DNA of 38,684 bases from JBFMAI01 sp964462635 (GTDB taxonomy: Bacteria > Planctomycetota > Phycisphaerae > UBA1845 > Fen-1342), in the NCBI GenBank assembly GCA_964462635.1, contig CAYWYJ010000025.1:1-38684 (forward strand), read 5' to 3'. The notes beneath the pieces are model-generated. The model had not been told where the DNA came from. It saw nothing but the letters and a program-made list of their open reading frames with translations, and did not search any database. The translations under genes were made by a program, and so were the position numbers. Shown here piece by piece: positions 15,421-22,569 of this stretch (positions are counted from its first letter, which is position 1; each line of letters begins with the position of its first letter).

Positions 15421-17285
15421 GATCGCGGCACCTCCGCCGCGTCCACGGCCGACAGCGGCAGCTCGATCGTGAAGACGGAACCCTTGCCCAGCGTGCTTTG
15501 CAGGTGGATGTCGCCGCCGTGCAGCCGGGCCACCTCGCGGGCGATGGCCAGCCCCAGGCCGGTGCCGGTGACGCTCTGCACGGCGTCGCTGGCGGCGCGG
15601 TAGAACTTGTCAAATACGTGCGGCTGGTCGGCCGGGGCGATGCCGATCCCCGTGTCGCTGACGGCGATCCGCAGCGTATGGGCGGCCAATTCCAGCTTGA
15701 CCTGCACCTGCCCGCCTTCGGGGGTGTACTTGATTGCGTTGCCGATCAGGTTGTTGATGAGCACCGACAGCCGCTGCTTGTCGCCGCGGATCTTGGGGAC
15801 CTTCGGCGGCAGGGCGAGCGTGAGGTCGATGCGTTTTCCGTCGGCGGCGCCCAGGTTGTCCTGGACCATCTGGCGCAGCAGCCGCTGCAAGTCCACCTCG
15901 CCGATGTCGAGGCGGGCGGTCCCCACTTCCAACTGCGAGATGCTGAGGATGTTCTCCACCAGACTGGACAGCCGGCGGGTCTCGCTGACGATGACGTTGT
16001 AGCACTCCTTGCGGGTCTGCTCGTCGTCGAAGTCGGGCTTCGTGAGCGTCTCCACGTAGGCGTGGATGTTGGTCAGCGGCGTGCGCAGCTCGTGCGTCAC
16101 GTGGTAGAGGAAGTTGTCGCGGGCCTTCTGCCCCTCGCGGAGCGGGGCGATGTCCTCGATCGTTACCAGCGTTTCGCCGCCGCCGCCCCCGCTCCGGGTC
16201 AGCGGCAGGACCCGGAAGCGCAGGGCGATTTCCTGCTCGCCTTCCTGGCGCGTAAGGTCCACCGCGTGCCCCGCCCCGATGCCGGCCCGCACGTTGGCCA
16301 GGACTTGGCGCACGCTGTCGTCCGGCAGGGCCTCGGCGGCCGGTCGGCCGACGAGCTCCTCGACGCCGCGGCCCAGCAGCGCGGCGCCGGCGGCGTTGGC
16401 GTAGTTGATGCGCTGGTTCTCGGCCACGCACAGCACGCCCAGCGGCAGGCGGTCCGCCACGCGCCGAAACAGGGCGCCCTCGAAGCGCTCCAGGACGCTG
16501 CCGGGGGCCGGGGCGGTCTGGCCGGACTGCACCTGCTGTTGCAGGTCCGTAAGCTGCGCGATCAGGCGGTTCCACCCGCGGGCCGCGGCCCCGAGCGAAT
16601 CGTTGAGGGTCATGGCGACCAGCTCTTGCTCCAGGCCCTGCGCGTAGCAGTGCAGGCTGCGCTCGATGGCCGCCATCGGCCGCAGGTGCCGCCGCAGCCG
16701 CCGGTACACGACCATGAACACCACCAGCGTCACGCCGGCGGCGATGCCCCAGTTCCACAGCAGCGCGTGGCGCGATGCGTCCGCGCTCGGCGGCGCCAGC
16801 TCCAGCCGCAACTGGCCGGCCGGGGCGCCCGCCGGCGTCTGCACCGGCACCTGCGCCACCGCCGGGGGACCGCGGTCGTCGGTGCCGGTGAATCCGGACA
16901 CCGCGGCGACGGCGGACGGCCAGGCGAGACGGGTCTCGCCGTCGCTCGCCGTCCAGCGCAGGCTGCGCAGCGACGGCAGCTGGCCGAGGCGGGACGCCAA
17001 CTCGTCCGGGACCGCGGCTTGCTCGTCACCGAAGGCCCCCAGGGTCGTGGCCAGTCCCTGCGCCAGGCGCTGCGCCTCCCTTTGTTGCACTTCCAGCGCG
17101 CGCCGCTGCCAGGCGGCGTCCGCCACGAGGTAGGCCGCGGCGAAACCGCCGAAAATAATGCCCACGAAGCACAGCCCGAGGGCCTCCGGCAGCACGCCGT
17201 TCCAGAGGCAGCGGCCCAGGCGCGAGCGCGACGCGGGGGTCGTGTTTGCGGGGTTCTCCCCAGCCATGGCGGTCTTGTTCTCCAT
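15417..17285 (-). CDS. membrane sensor histidine kinase with PAS domain (PhoR/VicK-like)
   Basis: A 622-residue kinase: membrane segments at about residues 36-54 and 178-195 enclose a ~120-residue periplasmic sensor; a HAMP-like linker follows, then a PAS domain (about 280-385; LGVLCVAENQRINYANAAG), a HisKA domain with phosphorylated His 398 (HVTHELRTPL), and a HATPase_c domain with N box (INNLIGNAIKYTPEGG), G1 (DTGIGIAP) and G2 (GTGLGLAI). ATG at 17285 was chosen; ATG at 17267 is an alternative, and the frame extends far upstream without a good start. It is the first gene of the minus-strand pilus block and divergent from the ybaK-like gene. Confidence 0.93.
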   Translation of the reverse strand: MENKTAMAGENPANTTPASRSRLGRCLWNGVLPEALGLCFVGIIFGGFAAAYLVADAAWQRRALEVQQREAQRLAQGLATTLGAFGDEQAAVPDELASRLGQLPSLRSLRWTASDGETRLAWPSAVAAVSGFTGTDDRGPPAVAQVPVQTPAGAPAGQLRLELAPPSADASRHALLWNWGIAAGVTLVVFMVVYRRLRRHLRPMAAIERSLHCYAQGLEQELVAMTLNDSLGAAARGWNRLIAQLTDLQQQVQSGQTAPAPGSVLERFEGALFRRVADRLPLGVLCVAENQRINYANAAGAALLGRGVEELVGRPAAEALPDDSVRQVLANVRAGIGAGHAVDLTRQEGEQEIALRFRVLPLTRSGGGGGETLVTIEDIAPLREGQKARDNFLYHVTHELRTPLTNIHAYVETLTKPDFDDEQTRKECYNVIVSETRRLSSLVENILSISQLEVGTARLDIGEVDLQRLLRQMVQDNLGAADGKRIDLTLALPPKVPKIRGDKQRLSVLINNLIGNAIKYTPEGGQVQVKLELAAHTLRIAVSDTGIGIAPADQPHVFDKFYRAASDAVQSVTGTGLGLAIAREVARLHGGDIHLQSTLGKGSVFTIELPLSAVDAAEVPRS

Positions 17286-17450
17286 ACAGAACACCCGTAC
17301 GATCGGTGCATCGGTGGCCAGGGTGCGGGACTTAAAGAAAGGGAGCGGTCGTCGCCGTGTCCCCGTGTTGCGCGCGTCAGGCAGGAAGTGCCGCCCGATA
17401 ACCCCCGGCGTGATCACCCCGCGCCGCGTGACCGCCGTGCCGCCTCTGCC

Positions 17451-17918
17451 ATGTCCGATACCAACGTCGTCAAGTGGCTGCGGGCTCAAGGCGTGTCCTT
17501 CGAGGTCCTCGAGTACGCGTTCGAGGAGGTGGGCGCGGACCAGGCGGCGGCGGCGGTCGGCCGCCCGCTGGAGGCGGTCTGCAAGACACTCGTAGTCAAG
17601 GCCACCGGGCCGCGCTACTTCATCGCCGTCGTGCCGGGGGACCAGCGCCTCGATCCACGCCGGCTGGCCGCGGTCGTCGGGGTCCCGCAGGCCGACCTGG
17701 CGGAGGCCGCCGAGGCGGAGAAGATCACCGGCTATCACGTCGGGGGCATCTCCCCGTTCGCGCAACGCCGCAAGCTCCCCACGTACATTGAGGAGTCGCT
17801 GCTCGCGCTGGAGCGCATCGCGGTGAGCGGCGGTCGGCGCGGCGTGCTGGTCGAGCTACGGACCGACGACCTCGTGCGCCTGCTGGAGGCGACCCCGGCC
17901 GACCTGTGCGGGAGCTGA
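17451..17918 (+). CDS. ybaK: YbaK/EbsC-type aminoacyl-tRNA deacylase (Cys-tRNA(Pro) deacylase)
   Basis: YbaK hydrolyses mischarged Cys-tRNA(Pro). The 155-residue product has the single YbaK/ProRS-INS domain: CKTLVVKATGPRYFIAVVPG at about residues 43-62, KITGYHVGGISPFAQRRKLP at about 91-110, and a C-terminal VELRTDDLVRLL. The GGISPF and the preceding Lys are family hallmarks. The ATG at 17451 begins MSDTNVVKWL, a normal N-terminus; the frame is open for 650 codons upstream only because it runs antisense to the kinase gene. It is monocistronic, 165 bp from the divergent kinase. Confidence 0.92.
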   Translation: MSDTNVVKWLRAQGVSFEVLEYAFEEVGADQAAAAVGRPLEAVCKTLVVKATGPRYFIAVVPGDQRLDPRRLAAVVGVPQADLAEAAEAEKITGYHVGGISPFAQRRKLPTYIEESLLALERIAVSGGRRGVLVELRTDDLVRLLEATPADLCGS

Positions 17919-18053
17919 TGCGCCGCCGCGCCAACCGGCGGCCAACCGTCACTTCGGCCGAGCCGGTGCGCCGTGCTGTAGGTAATCGGCCACGACATCC
18001 GGTCCCGGCGGGGGTATCTTGGTGCAGTTCCGCTGCTCGAAAGGTCACGGGGC

Positions 18054-21000
18054 ATGTGCGCCCGAAGAAGTCACCCGCTACAAACGCCCCTTCTTCCGTT
18101 CGGCTCGCTGCACAACAGCGACCTGTTCTCGAACCACTGGCTGGAACACCGCCTGCCCCTGGAACCGGAGTGGACCGAGTGCCGGCGTGATTCCGACGCC
18201 GCCTTGTCCCGCGTGACGGAGCTTTGGAGGCAGGAAGGCGACCTTCTGAAGCAATACGGGCGCGAGGCAGCGCTCGAGCAAGCGTTCATCCAGCCGATGT
18301 TCGAGGCGCTCGGCTGGAAACTGTATTACCAAGCGCCGTTGCAGGGCCGCACGCCTGACTATGCCTTGTTCGCGGACGATACCGCGAAGAACAACGCCTT
18401 GCGGTGCGGGCCGCAGACGCCCGATTTCTGGAACCACCCCACCGTTGTGGCCGACGCCAAGGCATGGGACGTCCGTCTTGACCGGCCCACACGCGTCGGG
18501 AACCAGCGCGAGTATCCCCCTGAGCAGATCGAGTGGTATCTCGACCGCAGCCGGCTCCCGTACGGCATCCTCACGAACGGCCGGCTGTGGCGGTTGATCC
18601 CGCGGCAGTTGCCACCGGGCAAGCCCCGGTTTCAGACCTACCTGGAAGCCCACATCCCGCGTCTGCTCGACGCCCGCCTGGGCGGCAACGGCCGACAGCT
18701 CACGATGGAGCAGGAGCAGACGACCGCGGAGGAGTTCCTGCGCTTCTACCTGTTCTTCAGCCCGCGGGCGTTCCAGTCCGTCGCCGGCCGGCCCCCGCTG
18801 GTCGAACGCGCCCTGCGCGGCAGTTCGGAATACGCCCTGTCGGTCGGCGAAGACCTCAAGACCCGCGTCTTTGAGGCCCTGCGCCTCTGTATCGAGGGCT
18901 TCCTGACGCACCCGCCCAACAATCTGGACCCCGCCCGCGACTTGGACGAGTGCCGCCGCCAGAGTTTCGTGCTGCTCTACCGACTGCTGTTCATCATGTA
19001 CGCGGAAGATCGCGGGCTGCTGCCCTACCGCCGGAACCAGCTCTACACGGCGAACCGCAGCCTCGGTCGCCACCGCGACGAGATCGCCGACACCCTGGAC
19101 CGCATCGCCGACGGACGGGAAACGCACTACCCGCCCGAGCGGGCGGGCATTTGGACCGATCTGGTCGCCCTTTTTGATCTGATCGACCGCGGCCACGCGC
19201 GGTACGACGTGCCGGCCTACAACGGCGGCTTGTTCGATCCCGACAAGCACGAGTTTCTGGCCCGGAAAGCCCTGCCGGATCGCTATTTGGCCCCGGTCAT
19301 CGACCAGCTTGGTCGCGCGCCCGACCCGCTGCACCCGGAGCGCGGCCTGTTCCGCGTGGACTACCGCGACCTGGCCATTCAGCACCTGGGCAGCATCTAC
19401 GAGAGTCTGCTCGAGCTCCGGCCATGCTTTGCGAGCGAGCCGATGATCGTGGTTCGGCGGCGCGGCCCGGGTCGAACGTCTGAGCGGACGGTGCCCGCCG
19501 ACACGGACCTGCCTCGTGAGTGGGAAGCAACCGGCATCCACTACCGGGCCGGCCAAGTGTATCTCGCGACCGACAAGGGCGAGCGCCGGGCGACCGGCTC
19601 GTATTACACCCCGGACCACATCGTCAACTACATCGTGGAGAACACGCTCGGTCCGCTCTGCACCGAGATCGGTCAGGCGCTCTCGGCCGAGATCGCCGCG
19701 ACGGAAGAGAAGTGGCGACACGCCCGCGGGGCCAACCGCGAGGCCCTGGGCGCCGCGCTGGAGCGGCTCCGCGCCGACTACGACGACCGCGTCCTGAAGC
19801 TCCGCGTGCTGGATCCCGCGATGGGCTCGGGCCACTTCCTTGTCCGGGCCTGCCAGTACCTCGCCGAGGACATCGCCACCAACCCCCACACCGCCGACCC
19901 CGGCGCCGACCAACTCAACGGCGACGAGTCGGTCCTGACCTATTGGAAGCGCCGGGTGGTGGAGTCGTGCATCTTCGGCGTGGACCTGAACCCGATGGCG
20001 GTGGAGCTGGCGAAGTTGGCGTTGTGGCTGGAAACTGTGTCCAAGGACGCGCCGCTGAGCTTCCTCGACCACCACCTGCGCGCCGGCAACAGCCTGGTCG
20101 GCGCGCGGGTGGCCGAGCTGGGCAGCCTGCCGGGCGCGATGGCGCTGCAACAGAACCTCTTCAAGCAGCAAGTCGAACAGCGCCTGCCGATCCTGCTGGG
20201 GCCCTTGAAGCAGATTCGGGCGTTGCCCTCCGAGACACGGGACCAGATCAAGGAAAAGGACCGGCTCTACCGGCGGACGTTCCAGCCCGTGTGCGACATG
20301 TTCCGCGCCGTGGCCGACCTGTGGTGCTCGACGTTCTTCGCGCTGCCAGGCGAAGCGGTCGCGCCCGAGCAGTACCACGGCGTCCTCGGGGCACTGGCCG
20401 ACGGCCCGGCATTTCGCCGCCTGTCCGCCCAGCCATGGTTCACGGGCGCGCTGCGTCGTGGACGCGCCTCTGATGTCCTGGCATTCCACTGGGAACTCGA
20501 GTTCCCCGAGGTGTTCTTCGACCTCACCGGCCGCCGCGCCGAGGCCGGCTTTGATGCCATCATCGGCAATCCGCCGTACGACGTGTTATCGGAACGCGAA
20601 ACGGGCCGCGACTTGTCGTCTTTCAAGGCGTTCATTGAAAACGAACCACTCTATGGCCCGTCCCGGCGCGGCAAGAACAATCTCTACAAGCTGTTCATTT
20701 GCCGGTCGCTGGACCTTCTGGCCGAAGGCGGGGCCCTGGCAAGCGAAGTGGGGCCGGTGTCCCTGCCGGCCCAGGCGGGCACGGAGGCCCGCGCCACCGG
20801 GGCAGGCACGCAGGCCTGCCCTACTCGTGGCGGCGGCCGGTTCGGCTTCATCGTGCCGATGGCGCTGCTTGGCGACGACCAGGCCGCCGACCTGCGCCGG
20901 GCGATGTTCGACGCCGGTGCCTTCACGTCGGTGGAGGCGTTCCCGCAGAAAGACGACCCGACCCGGCGGGTGTTCCCGGAGGCGAAGCTCTCGACCGCGA

Positions 21001-22037
21001 TCTTCACGATGGTGAAGACCGCGTCGCCTGCGCTGCGAAGCCGCCCGTTCACCGCACGCCAGCACCCGGCCAACACGATCGAGCCCGGCTCGCCCAGCCT
21101 CCAACTGCGGACCGACGATGTCCCCCTGTACGATCCCTCCAACCGCGGCATCGTGAGCTGCTCCCAGGCGGATTGGGACCTCGCCGTGCGCATAATGGGC
21201 AGTGGGAGAATGGCCCGTCTGGGCCAGTTCTGCGAGTTCTTCCAGGGCGAGGTCAATGAGACCATTCAGCGCCGAGCCGGCAACCTCCTCGATCGCGCAG
21301 TGCGAGGGCTCGAGCGGGGTGGCAGACTGGTGACCCGCGGCGCCGCTGTTTGCCTGTACTTGATCCGTGAGGCATCGCAGGGCGAGGACCTCCACCTGGA
21401 CGTGTCGCGTTTCTTGCAAGACGCCGCACCGGACACCAAGGCTTTTCACCACCGACACCCGCGGGTCGTGCTTCAGGAATCCAGCCCCCAGAACAACTTC
21501 CGCCGAATCATCGCGGCCCCGCTCGACGTTGACGAGTTCTGCAACCACACGATCAACTACTGCCCTGCACATAAGGCGACCATCAGCCTTCAGCTGATCC
21601 TCGCGATCCTCAACAGCAAGCTCGCCGACTGGTACTTCCGGCTGGGCAGTACGAACGCGCACGTCAGTCACTATCAAATCTACAATCTACCGTGCCCGGT
21701 GTTCGCTGGCGCGCGGAGTGAGGCGGACGACTACTTGCGCGACGTCGCCGTGGCCGCGATCGAGACCGGCAAGTTCGACGCGGCCTTCGATCTGCTGACA
21801 CCGGCCCTCGCCAGTCCGCCGTTCCCGCTGGCGGTGCAGGACGTGCTGGTGGAGTTGGTCCGCCGGATCATCGCCATTGAGCGGGCCCGCGGCGAGATTG
21901 CCCGGACGGAACGGTCGGCCCTGGCGCCCGCGGCCCAGCCGTTGCAGGACCTGATCGACCGGCTGCTGTACGCATTGGCCGGATTGGACCCCGCCGAAAG
22001 CGCGGGCCTCGAGGCCCGGCTGGCCGCGATGCTGTAG
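18054..22037 (+). CDS. type IIG restriction-modification enzyme (Eco57I-like nuclease-methyltransferase)
   Basis: A 1327-residue single polypeptide. The N-terminal third carries a PD-(D/E)xK-type nuclease: P101-D102 (TPDYALF) and D134-A-K136 (VVADAKAWD), with Asp in place of the more common Glu. A helical linker leads to an adenine-specific methyltransferase: AdoMet motif I DPAMGSGHF at 587-595, catalytic NPPY at 839-842. The C-terminal ~350 residues should hold the target recognition domain (AILNSKLADWYFR, then NLPCP typical of Eco57I-type enzymes). Such enzymes cut and methylate at one site without a separate specificity subunit. At about residues 894-925, between EGG and GRFGFIVP, there is an extra stretch encoded by a palindromic repeat pair. 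The start is uncertain by a few codons, but LFSNHWLEHRLP near the N-terminus is family-like. Confidence 0.92.
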   Translation: MCARRSHPLQTPLLPFGSLHNSDLFSNHWLEHRLPLEPEWTECRRDSDAALSRVTELWRQEGDLLKQYGREAALEQAFIQPMFEALGWKLYYQAPLQGRTPDYALFADDTAKNNALRCGPQTPDFWNHPTVVADAKAWDVRLDRPTRVGNQREYPPEQIEWYLDRSRLPYGILTNGRLWRLIPRQLPPGKPRFQTYLEAHIPRLLDARLGGNGRQLTMEQEQTTAEEFLRFYLFFSPRAFQSVAGRPPLVERALRGSSEYALSVGEDLKTRVFEALRLCIEGFLTHPPNNLDPARDLDECRRQSFVLLYRLLFIMYAEDRGLLPYRRNQLYTANRSLGRHRDEIADTLDRIADGRETHYPPERAGIWTDLVALFDLIDRGHARYDVPAYNGGLFDPDKHEFLARKALPDRYLAPVIDQLGRAPDPLHPERGLFRVDYRDLAIQHLGSIYESLLELRPCFASEPMIVVRRRGPGRTSERTVPADTDLPREWEATGIHYRAGQVYLATDKGERRATGSYYTPDHIVNYIVENTLGPLCTEIGQALSAEIAATEEKWRHARGANREALGAALERLRADYDDRVLKLRVLDPAMGSGHFLVRACQYLAEDIATNPHTADPGADQLNGDESVLTYWKRRVVESCIFGVDLNPMAVELAKLALWLETVSKDAPLSFLDHHLRAGNSLVGARVAELGSLPGAMALQQNLFKQQVEQRLPILLGPLKQIRALPSETRDQIKEKDRLYRRTFQPVCDMFRAVADLWCSTFFALPGEAVAPEQYHGVLGALADGPAFRRLSAQPWFTGALRRGRASDVLAFHWELEFPEVFFDLTGRRAEAGFDAIIGNPPYDVLSERETGRDLSSFKAFIENEPLYGPSRRGKNNLYKLFICRSLDLLAEGGALASEVGPVSLPAQAGTEARATGAGTQACPTRGGGRFGFIVPMALLGDDQAADLRRAMFDAGAFTSVEAFPQKDDPTRRVFPEAKLSTAIFTMVKTASPALRSRPFTARQHPANTIEPGSPSLQLRTDDVPLYDPSNRGIVSCSQADWDLAVRIMGSGRMARLGQFCEFFQGEVNETIQRRAGNLLDRAVRGLERGGRLVTRGAAVCLYLIREASQGEDLHLDVSRFLQDAAPDTKAFHHRHPRVVLQESSPQNNFRRIIAAPLDVDEFCNHTINYCPAHKATISLQLILAILNSKLADWYFRLGSTNAHVSHYQIYNLPCPVFAGARSEADDYLRDVAVAAIETGKFDAAFDLLTPALASPPFPLAVQDVLVELVRRIIAIERARGEIARTERSALAPAAQPLQDLIDRLLYALAGLDPAESAGLEARLAAML
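20774..20820. repeat. tandem palindromes in frame inside the type IIG gene
   Basis: Two units of consensus GGCRGGCACGSAGGCCYGC stand 27 bp apart. The first forms GCGGGC/GCCCGC with loop ACGGAG (20775-20792); the second GGCAGGC/GCCTGCC with loop ACGCAG (20801-20820). The 27-bp period keeps the frame, and the units encode QAGTEARATGAGTQACPTR within a segment that interrupts a conserved methyltransferase strand. Confidence 0.75.
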
Positions 22038-22067
22038 AGGTAGTCCCGCGTGGCGCCTGGCCGGACC

Positions 22068-22167
22068 GGGCCGCGATCGTGAGGGAGCGGTGCCCGGCGA
22101 GTGGAAGACCGCTTCCGGACGGGCGCGGCTCGGATCGAGGGACCGCTTCCTGACGGTCGCGGCTCGG
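22068..22167. repeat. three copies of a 27-bp GC-rich repeat, one inverted
   Basis: The copies at 22107-22133 and 22141-22167 share GACCGCTTCC, GACGG and CGCGGCTCGG in the same orientation. A third copy at 22068-22091 (GCCGCGATCGT, GAGGGAGCGGT) is the reverse complement of the same unit with several changes. The consensus is an interrupted palindrome typical of REP-like elements. Confidence 0.75.
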
Positions 22168-22256
22168 GTCAAGGGCCGTGTCGCGGGGCGCGGGACGGGC
22201 CGATCTGTGCGGTCCGTGACGCGCTGCCGCGCGCGACGCGCAGACGTGAGGCATGA

Positions 22257-22358
22257 ACCGGCGAGACGCCGATGCTCCCCTGATGGGGGCGCCGGTATCC
22301 CCCCCGACCGGCGGGGCGACCACGGTTCCCCATGACCGGCGAGACGCCGATGCTCCCC
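22257..22358. repeat. two identical 24-bp REP-like units
   Basis: ACCGGCGAGACGCCGATGCT followed by CCCC occurs identically at 22257-22280 and 22335-22358, 78 bp apart. Each has CCGGCG and CGCCG arms around AGA. A related GC palindrome (GGCGCCGG) and a CCGACCGGCGGGGCG stretch stand between them. The same core, with three changes, is in the pilB 3' end at 9748-9770. Confidence 0.8.
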
Positions 22359-22389
22359 GTAGCCGCGCTGGGGGCGGCGATGACGCCGA

Positions 22390-22565
22390 CCCTCCCCCAA
22401 CCCCTCCCTGGGAGGGAGGGGGGTTGGGAACAGCCCTCCCCTAACCCCTCCCTGGGAGGGAGGGGGGTTGGGAACAGCCCTCCCCCAACCCCTCCCTGGG
22501 AGGGAGGGGGGTTGGAATCAGCCCGCCCTCAACCTCTCCCTGGGAAGGAGGGGAGTTTGCGGAAA
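22390..22565. repeat. four tandem 44-bp hairpin repeats
   Basis: Units run at 22390-22433, 22434-22477, 22478-22521 and 22522-22565. The first two differ at one position, the third at a few, the fourth is diverged. Each unit contains CCAACCCCTCCC facing GGGAGGG and GGGGTTGG, a bulged hairpin with a one-base loop region. The last unit ends 5 bp before the spoVR stop codon. Confidence 0.92.
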
Positions 22566-22569
22566 CCCG

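Larger units (their letters stand above)
22038..22569. other. 532-bp repeat-rich non-coding interval between convergent genes
   Basis: The type IIG gene (plus) and spoVR (minus) both end here. Nearly the whole interval is made of three unrelated palindromic repeat families, listed separately at 22068-22167, 22257-22358 and 22390-22565. Open frames crossing it are translated repeats and were not called. The repeats may serve as transcription stops for both genes, though none has a T-tract. Confidence 0.75.

Noticed and set aside
4545..17285. Type II secretion system instead of a type IV pilus
   Set aside because: PilM with PilN carrying an NLVP docking peptide, and a single major-type prepilin, point to a type IV pilus; no GspD, GspK or multiple pseudopilin set is present. 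A competence-type pilus remains possible.
15498..17918. Very long plus-strand frame (806 codons) opposite the histidine kinase
   Set aside because: Only its last 156 codons, from 17451, encode a recognisable protein (YbaK type). The rest is the antisense of conserved kinase codons, a usual effect of high GC.
18078..20489. 803-codon minus-strand frame opposite the type IIG gene
   Set aside because: The plus strand has nuclease and methyltransferase motifs in one intact frame; the minus frame has none and is Arg/Val/Gly-rich shadow.
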